Assembly (NCBI GenBank): GCA_029227055.1 | Contig: JAQXZE010000031.1 | Span: 1 to 58,831 of the forward strand | Length of the DNA: 58,831 bases | Direction of reading: 5' to 3' | Origin: Oscillospiraceae bacterium | GTDB lineage: Bacteria; Bacillota; Clostridia; Oscillospirales; Acutalibacteraceae | Shown: positions 30,080 to 40,200 of the stretch, piece after piece | Layout: each line of letters opens with the position of its first letter | How positions within the stretch are numbered: the stretch's first letter is position 1 | Notes under the pieces: generated by a model | Told to the model about the DNA's origin: nothing | Databases searched by the model: none | What the model saw: only the letters and a program-made list of their open reading frames with translations | Translations under genes and position numbers: made by a program

Positions 30080-31342
30080 TTAGAACTTCTCGTTTAAGAG
30101 AGTAATTCCGTCAATTCTTAAATCGAAGTAAGGAGCAGAACGATGCTTAGATTCCTCGAAAGCGCCGTCCTTGATAGCTTCGGTATCAGGTGTGAAAGCA
30201 GCGTCAGTATCAACGTCAGCTAACTTTGTGGTAAGAGCCTTACCTTCTACTGTAAAGTTCTTTGTATCGAACACCTTAACAGTACCTGCCTTAAGATCAT
30301 CAACAGCCTTCTTGATAGCTTCAAGAGTACCGTCAGCAGCTACATCAAGGTTAATACCTGTAAGAACTACAGAGCCTTCAGCGATACCACCGCACCAGTC
30401 AGCAGCGATTGCCTCGCCCTTAACTGCGCACTTGATGATGTACTCATAGTAAGGAGCCCAGTCGATTCTTGAAGAAACGATGAATGTTTCGGGGCAAGAA
30501 TCATATGTGCTACCGTTATAAGAAACATTGGGGATGCCTGCATTTTCACAAGCAGAAGGAGCACCCATAGAGTCAGCGTGCTGGCTTATAAGCTTGCAGC
30601 CCTTTGCGATAAGTGCTTCTGCAGCATTCTTTTCTTCGGTTGCATCATACCAAGAGCCTGTGAACTGTACATCCATAGTAACTGTGGGGCATACAGACTT
30701 AGCACCAAGGTAGAAAGAGGTGTAACCGGAAATAACTTCAGCGTATGTAAAAGCACCAACATAACCGATCTTAGCATCTTTAGCTTCAAACTTGCCAGCT
30801 TCGATCATTTCGTTGAGCTTCATACCTGCAGCAATACCTGCAAGATAACGGCCTTCATAGATAGAAGCGAAAGCATTGTGGTAATTCTTAAGACCTTCAG
30901 TGTGAGCCTTTGTACCTGTAGCATGGCAGAACTGAACCTCAGGGAATTCCTTAGCTGCTCTAATCATAAAGTCTTCATGTCCGAAAGAGTTAGCGAAGAT
31001 TACGCTACAACCCTGGTCAACGAGGTCCTTAGCTGCGATGTAGCAGTCGTCACCTTCGGGCACCTGAGTCTTAACAAGAACCTGCTCGTCCTTAAGGCCT
31101 AAAGCTTCCTGAACAGCGTCAACAGCGTTTAAGAAGTTAAGGTCATAGGTAGAATTTTCGTCGTGGAGGCAGATGAATCCGATTTTAAAATCATCCGGAA
31201 CTTCAAAGTCAGCCTTTAATTCAACCTTTGCGATGGGTAACTCACTCATACCGAGTGCGTCGTCATCATTTCCCTTTTTGCCGCAGCCTGCAAAGCTAAA
31301 GAGCATTAAAGCTGCTAAAAGGAGTGCGAGTACTTTTTTCAT
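30080..31342 (-). CDS. BMP family (PnrA/NupN-like) nucleoside-binding lipoprotein
   Basis: Lipobox LLLAALMLFSFAGCGKK; IGFICLHDENSTYDLNFLNAV; IGYVGAFTYAEVISGYTSFYLGAKSVCP. Confidence 0.92.
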   Translation of the reverse strand: MKKVLALLLAALMLFSFAGCGKKGNDDDALGMSELPIAKVELKADFEVPDDFKIGFICLHDENSTYDLNFLNAVDAVQEALGLKDEQVLVKTQVPEGDDCYIAAKDLVDQGCSVIFANSFGHEDFMIRAAKEFPEVQFCHATGTKAHTEGLKNYHNAFASIYEGRYLAGIAAGMKLNEMIEAGKFEAKDAKIGYVGAFTYAEVISGYTSFYLGAKSVCPTVTMDVQFTGSWYDATEEKNAAEALIAKGCKLISQHADSMGAPSACENAGIPNVSYNGSTYDSCPETFIVSSRIDWAPYYEYIIKCAVKGEAIAADWCGGIAEGSVVLTGINLDVAADGTLEAIKKAVDDLKAGTVKVFDTKNFTVEGKALTTKLADVDTDAAFTPDTEAIKDGAFEESKHRSAPYFDLRIDGITLLNEKF

Positions 31343-31395
31343 TTTAAAAATCTCCTCTTTTTTAATTTTTATGTAAATTAAAATTACATACTGTT

Positions 31396-31977
31396 TTAGC
31401 GGCGGAAGGTAAGCGAGGTTTCGTCCATACTCTCAACAATTGCCAACGACTCAACCTTTATTCCTTTTTCACGAAGCATATCTCCGCCCTTTTGGAATCC
31501 CTTTTCGATAGCGCACGAGCAACCTACAAGCTCAGCCCCTGCCTGATTTACAATGTCTATAAGACCCAAAAGAGCCTTACCGTTGGCAAGAAAATCATCT
31601 ACTATCAAAATTCTGTCACTTGATTTCAAAAACTCACTGTCAACAACAATATTGTAGTCAATATTATGGGTATAAGAATGAACAATGGTAGTATATAAAT
31701 TACCCGATATGTTACTGCTCTTATGCTTTTTAGCAAAAACAACGGGAACATGCATAGCAACAGCCGCCGCCATTGCAACTGCTATTCCCGAAGTTTCAAC
31801 AGTTAGAATTTTTGTTACATTATCGTCTTTAAAAAGGCTTGCTATTTCGCGACCCATTTCCATAAGAAAATCAACATCAAGCTGATGATTCAAAAACGAG
31901 CCTACCTTTAAAATATTTCCGGGAAGCACAGTTCCATCCTTTAAAATTTTCTCCTCAAGGGCTTTCACAGCATTCAC
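31396..31977 (-). CDS. xpt: Xanthine phosphoribosyltransferase
   Basis: LEEKILKDGTVLPGNILKVGSFLNHQLD; ILIVDDFLANGKALLGLIDIVNQAGAE. Confidence 0.95.
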   Translation of the reverse strand: MNAVKALEEKILKDGTVLPGNILKVGSFLNHQLDVDFLMEMGREIASLFKDDNVTKILTVETSGIAVAMAAAVAMHVPVVFAKKHKSSNISGNLYTTIVHSYTHNIDYNIVVDSEFLKSSDRILIVDDFLANGKALLGLIDIVNQAGAELVGCSCAIEKGFQKGGDMLREKGIKVESLAIVESMDETSLTFRR

Positions 31978-32007
31978 TCCCCAAAAATATCTTTTTTTAA
32001 TAAAATA

Positions 32008-32036
32008 ATGTTATCACACAAAGTGCCGATTGTCAA
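32008..32036 (-). promoter_or_regulatory. Sigma-A-type promoter of xpt
   Basis: Minus strand TTGACA - 17 nt - TAACAT, about 30 nt before the xpt start. Confidence 0.65.
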
Positions 32037-32086
32037 CAAAAAACGACCTCTTTTTTATACTTTTATAAAGTATAAAACACGAAGTT

Positions 32087-33478
32087 TTACTCGCCTGAAA
32101 TTTTTCTTGTAATACAGTCTGCTACATATATACCCATAGCGCCTGACTGAGAAAGTCCTCTGCAGATACCGCTACCGTCACCGATGATATATACGCCGTC
32201 AATAAGCTCAAATTTTCGGTTTTTGAATACAGGTCTTATTGAATAGTATTTGCTTTCACAGCCGTAAAGCAAGGTGTCATCGTTAGCAGTACCGGGCGCT
32301 ACCTTATCTAGTGCGTAAATTGTTTCAATAATATTAGTAAGAATTCTATGAGGTAAAACAAGTGAAATATCACCCGCAGTAGCCTTTAAGGTTGGAGTAA
32401 CTGTATTTTGCGATAAGCGATGTTCGTTTGTTCGTCTGCCCCTCACTAAATCACCGAAGCGCTGTACTAAAACACTTCCCTTGCCTATCATATTTGCAAG
32501 TCTTGAAATGCTTTCGGCATATTCGGTAGGCTGATTAAAGGGTTCTGTAAATCTGATACTTGAAAGAATTGCAAAGTTACAGTTATCGGTCTTTTTGTCT
32601 GCCTGAGCGAAAGAATGTCCGTTTGCAGTTATAATACCGTGATTGTTTTCTGCCGAAACAAGACCGCCCTTATTAAAGCAGAACATTCTGCATTTGTCCT
32701 CAAAGGTCTTGGTTTTATAAAGAATTTTCGGCTCATAAATTCTATCAGAAAATTCGCGCCAGATAATATCCTTCATTTCTACACGAACACCGATATCAAT
32801 ATGGTTAGAGCGCATTTTAATATCAAAATTACGGCAGAAATCCGCAACAAAGTTAGCTCCGCTTCTGCCCGTTGCAATTATGATATTTTTAGCCTCAAAG
32901 CTCTCTCCGTTTGCGTAGTTCAAGGTGTAAATATCACCGCTTTTATCAACCGATACACAGTCATAAAAAGGATAAAGCTCTGTACCTGTTTTTTCGATAG
33001 CAGCAATGAGATTTTGCATTGTGATATAGTTGTTATCGGTACCTAAATGCTTTACATTCATATCAAGCAGACGAAGATTATTCTGAATGCACTTAAGCTT
33101 TAGTTCGTCATTTGATTTATAAACCTTGGGTATGCCCGAAGTACAGTATTCGTTAAGAATATTGTCAACTTCATCGATATATGCGTTTGCAACATCGTCA
33201 CCAAGTTCTTCACCTAAAGTGCCGCCGTAGGCTGTACCCAGATTAAATTTACCGTCCGAAAAAGCACCAGCACCCGCAAAACCGCTTGTTATACTGCAAA
33301 TTTTACAGTGAATACAGGTTTTATTTTTACCTGCAGGACAACTTCTCTTTTCTAAACTGTTTCCGCGCTCGGTTACTGCAATTTTCATTGAGGGGTCATT
33401 AAGATTTAAACGGTAAGCCGCCATAAGACCGCCTATTCCGCCACCGATTATAACCGTATCAAACTTTTTAACAGACAT
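32087..33478 (-). CDS. NAD(P)/FAD-dependent oxidoreductase (COG2509-type)
   Basis: FDTVIIGGGIGGLMAAYRLN; IIATGRSGANF; GVYIIGDGSGICRGLSQSGAMG; N-terminus trimmed. Confidence 0.88.
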   Translation of the reverse strand: MSVKKFDTVIIGGGIGGLMAAYRLNLNDPSMKIAVTERGNSLEKRSCPAGKNKTCIHCKICSITSGFAGAGAFSDGKFNLGTAYGGTLGEELGDDVANAYIDEVDNILNEYCTSGIPKVYKSNDELKLKCIQNNLRLLDMNVKHLGTDNNYITMQNLIAAIEKTGTELYPFYDCVSVDKSGDIYTLNYANGESFEAKNIIIATGRSGANFVADFCRNFDIKMRSNHIDIGVRVEMKDIIWREFSDRIYEPKILYKTKTFEDKCRMFCFNKGGLVSAENNHGIITANGHSFAQADKKTDNCNFAILSSIRFTEPFNQPTEYAESISRLANMIGKGSVLVQRFGDLVRGRRTNEHRLSQNTVTPTLKATAGDISLVLPHRILTNIIETIYALDKVAPGTANDDTLLYGCESKYYSIRPVFKNRKFELIDGVYIIGDGSGICRGLSQSGAMGIYVADCITRKISGE

Positions 33479-33609
33479 TTTTCTTTTCTCCAATGCAATT
33501 AATTTTTTTGACAGAGAAATGGACCGCACCCTTCCGAAATTTGAATAGTACGGTCCTACTGCTTTACGATATTATTTTACAAAATCTTTTACTGCTTGTC
33601 AACTAAATT

Positions 33610-34839
33610 TTATCCTATTTCGTCTTCAATTACAAGAAGTCGGTTGTACTTTGAAACACGGTCACTTCTGCAGGGTGCTCCCGTCTTTATTTGCCCCGCA
33701 TTTGTAGCGACTGCAAGGTCAGCAATTGTGGTGTCCTCACTCTCGCCCGAACGGTGAGAAATTACCGATTTATAGCCGCTTTTAGAAGCCATTCTGATTA
33801 AATCCATCGTCTCGCTCAGCGTTCCTATCTGATTAGTCTTTACAAGTACCGCATTGGCCGAATTGTTTTCTATGCCCTTCATAAGTCTTTTTGTGTTAGT
33901 TACAAAAAGGTCATCGCCGACAAGCTGAATTTTTGCGCCTAGCGAATTTGTAAGTGAACCCCAGCCTGTCCAGTCCTCTTCTGCGCAACCGTCCTCAATC
34001 GATATTATCGGATATTTACCGATTAGTGTCTGATAATAATCTATGAGTTCGGCGGTTTCTAAAGTTCGGTTCCGCTTTGGCATACAGTACACCCCGTCCT
34101 TATACCATTCACTTGAAGCTACATCCAAACAAAGCTTTACCTTATCGGTATAACCGCTTTTATCAATAGCGTCACAAATTAAATCAAGGGCATCTGTATC
34201 AGACTCTAAATTAGGTGCAAAACCGCCCTCGTCACCAACGCCGCAGCTCTTTCCCTTTTCCTTTAAAATTTTTCCTAAGGTGTGGTAAATTTCACTGCAA
34301 ACTCTAAGCGACTCTGCAAAGGTTTCTGTAAGGATTGGCATTATCATAAATTCCTGAATATCGATATTGTTTGCCGCGTGTGCGCCGCCGTTTAAGATAT
34401 TCATCATAGGTCTCGGCATTACCTTTGCATTAATTCCGCCTAAATATCTGTAAAGGGGTATTTTAAGACCATTTGCCGCCGCTTTTGCCGCCGCTAAGGA
34501 GACTGCGAGTATAGCGTTAGCGCCAAGACGCGCCTTGTTTTCTGTGCCATCTAAATCTATTAAAATTCTGTCTAATTGCGACTGATTTTCAACACAAAAA
34601 CCGCATAATTTTTTATTAATTTCACCATTAATATTCTCTACCGCTCTTTTTACGCCCATACCCCTATAGCGTGTTTTATCACCATCACGAAGCTCGTGGG
34701 CTTCAAAAAAACCCGTAGATGCGCCCGACGGTGATATGCTAAAACCCTCTGCCCCGTTTTCTAGAATTACCCTTGCCGCAACGGTTGGATTTCCTCTTGA
34801 ATCCAAAACCTCATAGCCCTTAATTTCTTTTATTCGCAT
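33610..34839 (-). CDS. eno: Enolase
   Basis: [62 protein letters not shown]. Confidence 0.97.
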   Translation of the reverse strand: MRIKEIKGYEVLDSRGNPTVAARVILENGAEGFSISPSGASTGFFEAHELRDGDKTRYRGMGVKRAVENINGEINKKLCGFCVENQSQLDRILIDLDGTENKARLGANAILAVSLAAAKAAANGLKIPLYRYLGGINAKVMPRPMMNILNGGAHAANNIDIQEFMIMPILTETFAESLRVCSEIYHTLGKILKEKGKSCGVGDEGGFAPNLESDTDALDLICDAIDKSGYTDKVKLCLDVASSEWYKDGVYCMPKRNRTLETAELIDYYQTLIGKYPIISIEDGCAEEDWTGWGSLTNSLGAKIQLVGDDLFVTNTKRLMKGIENNSANAVLVKTNQIGTLSETMDLIRMASKSGYKSVISHRSGESEDTTIADLAVATNAGQIKTGAPCRSDRVSKYNRLLVIEDEIG

Positions 34840-34960
34840 TTTCTTCACCTTTTCCAAAATTTTTTATTAATTTTCCCTTTTATTTTTTATATATGTATGT
34901 TATAATCTAAATTGTATAATTATGCTTATTAAAAGTTTAACTTTGGGGTGCAAAAATACT

Positions 34961-35722
34961 TTGGAAAATAGAGATAACAATACAAATTCTAATATAATCT
35001 ACGGCAGAAACTCTGTTATGGAAGCTATTCGCTCAGGCAGAGAAATCGACCGTTTACTTGTAGCACACGGCGTATCAGGCGGCTCGGTTGCGGCAATAAT
35101 CGCAAAATGCTCGCAAAAGGGTATTCTTATTAAGGAAATCAGCCCTCAAAAGCTCGATTTTTACTGCGGCGGCGCAAATCATCAGGGTGTTGCTGTTATG
35201 TTTGCCTCTCAGGAATATTCAACCGTTGAGGATATACTTAAAGTTGCCGAAGAAAGAAATGAAAAGCCATTTCTTATTATCTGCGATGAAATTGAGGACC
35301 CCCATAACCTAGGCGCTATTATAAGAACCGCAGAAGCTTGTTCGGTACACGGAATTATTATTCCTAAAAGGCGCTCGGCTTCCCTTAACGCTACTGTTGC
35401 TAAATCGGCGAGCGGGGCACTAGAGTATATGAAGGTTGCCCGTGTTACAAATATTGCTAACACTATAGACGAACTAAAAGAAAAGGGTGTTTGGATTTTC
35501 GGCGCTGATATGGACGGCACCGATTACACCAAAACCGATTTTGACTGTCCCTGCGCTCTTGTTATAGGAAACGAGGGCAAGGGTATTGGCACACTCACCG
35601 CTAAAAAATGTGACGAAATAATAAGTTTACCTATGCTCGGCAAAATCAATTCCCTTAACGCCTCTGTTGCGGCGGGGATTTTGATGTATGAAGTCGTAAG
35701 AAAACGCCGTAACAGGTCTTAA
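34961..35722 (+). CDS. rlmB: 23S rRNA (guanosine-2'-O)-methyltransferase RlmB/TrmH family
   Basis: IIYGRNSVMEAIRSGREIDRLLV; CDEIEDPHNLGAIIRTAEA; LVIGNEGKGI; TTG start inferred (ORF track starts at 34922). Confidence 0.9.
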   Translation: MENRDNNTNSNIIYGRNSVMEAIRSGREIDRLLVAHGVSGGSVAAIIAKCSQKGILIKEISPQKLDFYCGGANHQGVAVMFASQEYSTVEDILKVAEERNEKPFLIICDEIEDPHNLGAIIRTAEACSVHGIIIPKRRSASLNATVAKSASGALEYMKVARVTNIANTIDELKEKGVWIFGADMDGTDYTKTDFDCPCALVIGNEGKGIGTLTAKKCDEIISLPMLGKINSLNASVAAGILMYEVVRKRRNRS

Positions 35723-35737
35723 AGGAGGGAAATTAAT

Positions 35738-38224
35738 ATGGGTATATTTTCTAAAAAGACCAACGACGAACTTTTTAAATTGATAGAAGAAAGCGATAAT
35801 AATTCAACCTTTGATATAAACGAAGAGGACCAAAAGGTGCAACCCTCACACGCTATTACGGTAGACGAGGTTTTGCTAGAGACAGACGCTTCCCCAAAAG
35901 CCGATAATACTCCTAAACTTAGTCCCCTTGAGGCCCTCAAAAACAGAGTTATAAATAACGCTCATCATACAGAAATCGAAAAGAAGGAAAGCAGAGAGGC
36001 TCCCTCTCTTCTCGAAAAATGCAAGCCTTATATCGTAGACGAAAACGGTAATGACGCTACTACCCCTAAAGAGCCTTTATACCGACTCGAATCGGTGGCA
36101 GAAATCTTAGAGAATGACAGTCGCTCAACTCTAGACCGTCTTGCCGAAAAATACGATATAATGATAGACGATTTAAAAACGGGCACTCCTGTTGTAGTTA
36201 AAGACTTTAGCTCAAATAAAGTTGAAACCGAAGTAGAAACATCTGACCCTATTGGCATAAAATTAGACAGTATACAAACAAGTCTTCCCGATATTTCGGA
36301 TATAGATACCTTTGTTACAAAAAACGCTGATGATAATGCTCCCGAGGTTAGCGACGCTACCATTCGTTTTACCCCTATCGGCGATAAAGATTCAAAAGAA
36401 GGTATGGTAACGGTTTTATCTACCACCAATACTATAGATCTTACAAACGAAATAGCAGACCTCATTTTGCCCGAAACCGCTACAGAAGAAACAAAGCTTG
36501 AAGAAACAGAATTTGATAGCTTCAAGGTTGACGAGGAATATAAAAGCCCATCCGATACAAAGCATCTTTTATATAGCCTTTCGGTTAAAAGGCGTAATTC
36601 CTTTTTAAGAATGATAGCAAGCGGATTTTTAACTGTTTTGCTTTTATTCTTTGAAATTCCGCCTGCATCAGATTTAATGCTTAGCAATACTAAAGCTATG
36701 ATGATTGTATGCAGCGTTATTTTAGGACTAGGCGTTATTGCGAATATAGATATGTTTTTATCATTTAAAAATATATTCGGCAAAAAGTCTACTCCGGACA
36801 TTACCGCCGCACTTGCAAGTATAGGCACCCTTACCTTCTCGATAGTCAGTGCCCTTAATTCCTATGTAGGTTATGAGCTTGTGCTTTTATGCTCACTCAT
36901 TCTTTCCTTTAGAGCAATCGCACAGTTCTTATCGCGCGCATCAGTACTTGGAAACTTAAAGCAGATAACTTCTCATACAGAAAAGAAGGCTATCTCTCTT
37001 ATAACAGACGAGGCTACAACCTTTGCTATGGCTAAGAACGCCATTGAAGGTGATGTTCTTATTGCCACACCGAGAAAAACCGAAAATGTTACCGATTTTA
37101 TGAAGTACACTAAATTCGGCTTGTTTATGAAGGGCAAGCTTTCGATAATAACGATTATTTCTATTGTTTTATCGATAATTTCAGGATTTGCCGCTATGTC
37201 AATATTCGGCGAAGCAGTAAAAGCATTTTATTCGGCGGCGGCTGTGCTCTGTATGGCAGCGCTCCCCACTGTATTCTTAATAGAAGCTATGCCATTACAT
37301 TCTTCTGCAAAAAAATTAAATATCAAGGGCTCTATGATTGCAGGTAAAACTGCCGCTGAGCGACTCGAAATGGCAAACGCCGTTGTTCTTACTTCAAGCG
37401 ACTTATTCCCATCAGGTTCTGTAACGCTACATAATATGAAGGTGTTATCCGATAATAATATTGACGATACGATAATGAAAGCGGCATCTCTTACCGACGC
37501 GGTTAACAGTCCGCTATCCCCCATTTTCAAACAAATCGCCAAAACCAATTCAGCCTACTCTATCCCCGATTCTGATACCGTTAAATATGAAGAGCGTTTA
37601 GGTCTTTCGGGTTGGGTAGACGATGAGCCGATATTTATCGGAAACCGCACCTTGATGGAAGCGCACGGCATAGAAGTGCCTGATGTTAAGGTTGATAAGC
37701 AGATTTTAGAGCGTGGCTTCTTCCCCGTTTATATTGCAAGCGGAAATAAAGCATCAGCTTTAATTGTTATTCAGTACTCGGCTAATCCTGAAGTAGTTTA
37801 TGAACTAAGAAAAATTACCGATGCAGGTGTTACACTTATAATAAACAACTGTGACCCTAACCTTACAAACGAAATGATTTGCGATTATCTTGATTTGTAT
37901 GAAGACTCGGTTAAGGTAATGTCTAACGCAGGCGTTCATATGTATAAAAACGCTTGTACTCCGACAGAAGAGTGTTCTGCTCCCGCTGTTTTCAGAGGCA
38001 AACCTCTTAACTTTATAACCGTTATGAATACCGCGGCAAGAATTAAAAAATCAATTCTGTTCCTTGGTGTTTTGTATTTGCTTGCAATGTGTATTGGAAT
38101 GGTAATCTTCGCCTACACCTCTTTTTCAGGCGGCGATGCTCCCCTTTCTTCACAAACATTATTGCTTTACGAGCTAGGCGCTACCGCCCTGTCGTTACTG
38201 TTTTATCAAATTTTTAAACCTTAA
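35738..38224 (+). CDS. Predicted catalytically inactive P-type ATPase-like membrane protein with acidic N-terminal extension
   Basis: C-terminal ~540 aa keep the P-type ATPase order: TM bundle, ALPTVFLIEAMPLHSSAKKLNIKGSMIAGKTAAERLEMANAVVLTSSDLFPSG, N-domain-like LGLSGWVDDEPIFIGNRTLMEAHGIEVPD, GVTLIINNCDPN, terminal TMs. The catalytic motifs are substituted or missing. Confidence 0.72.
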   Translation: MGIFSKKTNDELFKLIEESDNNSTFDINEEDQKVQPSHAITVDEVLLETDASPKADNTPKLSPLEALKNRVINNAHHTEIEKKESREAPSLLEKCKPYIVDENGNDATTPKEPLYRLESVAEILENDSRSTLDRLAEKYDIMIDDLKTGTPVVVKDFSSNKVETEVETSDPIGIKLDSIQTSLPDISDIDTFVTKNADDNAPEVSDATIRFTPIGDKDSKEGMVTVLSTTNTIDLTNEIADLILPETATEETKLEETEFDSFKVDEEYKSPSDTKHLLYSLSVKRRNSFLRMIASGFLTVLLLFFEIPPASDLMLSNTKAMMIVCSVILGLGVIANIDMFLSFKNIFGKKSTPDITAALASIGTLTFSIVSALNSYVGYELVLLCSLILSFRAIAQFLSRASVLGNLKQITSHTEKKAISLITDEATTFAMAKNAIEGDVLIATPRKTENVTDFMKYTKFGLFMKGKLSIITIISIVLSIISGFAAMSIFGEAVKAFYSAAAVLCMAALPTVFLIEAMPLHSSAKKLNIKGSMIAGKTAAERLEMANAVVLTSSDLFPSGSVTLHNMKVLSDNNIDDTIMKAASLTDAVNSPLSPIFKQIAKTNSAYSIPDSDTVKYEERLGLSGWVDDEPIFIGNRTLMEAHGIEVPDVKVDKQILERGFFPVYIASGNKASALIVIQYSANPEVVYELRKITDAGVTLIINNCDPNLTNEMICDYLDLYEDSVKVMSNAGVHMYKNACTPTEECSAPAVFRGKPLNFITVMNTAARIKKSILFLGVLYLLAMCIGMVIFAYTSFSGGDAPLSSQTLLLYELGATALSLLFYQIFKP

Positions 38225-38268
38225 ATTTTTAATTTTTTACCTTTTGCTAAAATTTAGGAGGAATTCTA

Positions 38269-40200
38269 ATGTCCGAAAAGAAGAAATTTTATATTACAAC
38301 TGCTATTGCTTACACCTCAAGAAAGCCGCATATCGGCAACGCTTATGATATCGTTCTTGCCGATATGATTGCCCGTTATAAAAAGATGATGGGCTTTGAT
38401 GTTTTTCTAATGACAGGTTCAGACGAGCATGGTCAAAAAATCGAGGAATATGCAACCAAGGCAGGCATCTCGCCTAAAGAATATGTTGACGGCGTTTCGG
38501 GTGAAATTAAAGGAGTTTGGGATAGCCTTAATACAAGCTACGATAAATTTATCCGCACTACCGATGATTACCACGAAAAAACCGTTCAAAAGATTTTTAA
38601 TAAATTATATGAGCAGGGCGATATTTACAAGGGTCATTACGAGGGTAAATACTGCGTTCCCTGTGAGTCTTTCTTTACCGCTTCTCAGCTTGTTGACGGC
38701 AAATGCCCCGACTGTGGCAGAGAGGTAATTGATTCTAAAGAAGAAGCATATTTCCTAAAACTCAGTAAATATCAGGATAAACTAATCGAGTACATCGAAT
38801 CCCACCCTGATTTCATAAAGCCCGAATCAAGAAAGAATGAAATGATAAATAACTTCTTAAAGCCCGGACTTTCTGACCTTTGCGTTTCCCGTTCAACATT
38901 TAAGTGGGGCGTTCCGATAACAACCGACCCCGGACACGTTATATATGTATGGATAGATGCTCTTTCTAACTACATTACGGGTGTCGGCTATGACCCTGAC
39001 GGCAGCTCTGACCAATATAAAAAGCTATGGCCTGCAGACCTTCATGTTATCGGCAAGGATATCGTCCGCTTCCATACTATTTATTGGCCGATTATCCTTA
39101 TGGCTCTCGGTGAGCCGCTTCCAAAACAGGTGCTCGGTCATCCTTGGGTGCTTGTAGGCGAAGATAAGATGTCTAAATCAAAAGGCAATGTAATTTATGC
39201 CGACGAACTCGCTGCTCGTTTCGGTGTAGATGCAGTGCGCTATTATCTGCTTTCCGAAATCCCCTTTACTCAGGACGGCACCATTACCTACGAAAGCTTT
39301 ATCGCAAAGTTTAATACCGATTTAGCAAACACCCTCGGAAACCTTGTAAACCGCACTATCGCTATGACAAATAAATATTTTGGCGGTAAGGTAAGCTTTA
39401 AAAACAGCGACGATGAGCTCGATAACGACCTTATCAAAACCGCTCAAAATACAGTTAAGAGCTACTATTCGCTAATGGAAGAATATCATAACGCAGATGC
39501 TTGCGATGCGGTTATGAACCTTGCAAGACGCTGCAACAAGTATATTGACGAAACTGCTCCTTGGGCTCTCGCTAAGGACGAAGCAAATAGTGAGCGCCTT
39601 TCTACCGTTTTATACAATCTTCTCGAATGTATCAGAATGTTAGGTGTTATGTTATCTCCCATTATACCTCAGAGTGCAGAAGCGATTTTTGCTCAGCTTG
39701 GCACCGATAACACCGAGCTTGAATTTTCTGCGGTTTGTGAATACTCTGTAAATGAGGCAGTTGCCCTATTTGCAAGACTTGATGCAAACAAGGTATTAGA
39801 AGAAATTGCCGCTGAAGAAAAAGCTAAACAGGAAAAGGCACAAAAGAGCGCTCCCGAAAATGTTACAAGCCTTGCAGAAATTTCTATTGACGACTTTTTA
39901 AAGGTTGAACTCAAAACTGCTACCATTGTTAAATGTGAGCCTATTCCAAAGGCTAAAAAGCTATTAAAGTTAACCCTTGATGACGGTAGCGGCAAGGAAA
40001 GAATTGTAGCCTCGGGAATTGCTAAATGGTATACACCTGAAGACCTCATAGGCCATACAGTTATAGTTGTTTCAAACCTTAAACCTGCAGTTTTGTGTGG
40101 TGTCCAGTCGAACGGAATGATTTTGGCCGCCGACTGTGCCGAGGATACCGTTAAGGTAATTTTTGCAGACGATATTCCGAAGGGAAGTAAAATTCGTTAA
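38269..40200 (+). CDS. metG: Methionine--tRNA ligase with C-terminal tRNA-binding (EMAP-like) domain
   Basis: YITTAIAYTSRKPHIGNAYDIVLADMIARY; GEDKMSKSKGNVI (KMSKS); C-terminal FLKVELKTATIVKCEPIPKAKKLLKLTLDDG. Confidence 0.97.
   Translation: MSEKKKFYITTAIAYTSRKPHIGNAYDIVLADMIARYKKMMGFDVFLMTGSDEHGQKIEEYATKAGISPKEYVDGVSGEIKGVWDSLNTSYDKFIRTTDDYHEKTVQKIFNKLYEQGDIYKGHYEGKYCVPCESFFTASQLVDGKCPDCGREVIDSKEEAYFLKLSKYQDKLIEYIESHPDFIKPESRKNEMINNFLKPGLSDLCVSRSTFKWGVPITTDPGHVIYVWIDALSNYITGVGYDPDGSSDQYKKLWPADLHVIGKDIVRFHTIYWPIILMALGEPLPKQVLGHPWVLVGEDKMSKSKGNVIYADELAARFGVDAVRYYLLSEIPFTQDGTITYESFIAKFNTDLANTLGNLVNRTIAMTNKYFGGKVSFKNSDDELDNDLIKTAQNTVKSYYSLMEEYHNADACDAVMNLARRCNKYIDETAPWALAKDEANSERLSTVLYNLLECIRMLGVMLSPIIPQSAEAIFAQLGTDNTELEFSAVCEYSVNEAVALFARLDANKVLEEIAAEEKAKQEKAQKSAPENVTSLAEISIDDFLKVELKTATIVKCEPIPKAKKLLKLTLDDGSGKERIVASGIAKWYTPEDLIGHTVIVVSNLKPAVLCGVQSNGMILAADCAEDTVKVIFADDIPKGSKIR

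Noticed and set aside
26376-31977. Sugar ABC importer (the permeases could be read as ribose-type)
   Set aside because: The BMP/PnrA-type lipoprotein, tandem-ABC ATPase and adjacent xpt fit a nucleoside/purine system better; substrate remains untested.
31978-32086. Purine riboswitch expected upstream of xpt
   Set aside because: The promoter at 32008-32036 leaves only a ~25-30-nt leader before the xpt start, and no purine-aptamer core is visible.
36028-36828. 266-aa minus-strand ORF opposite the pseudo-ATPase N-terminus
   Set aside because: Antisense to a long coherent plus-strand ORF; composition (Ser/Ile/Val-rich) is typical of reverse-complement artefacts, with no family motif.
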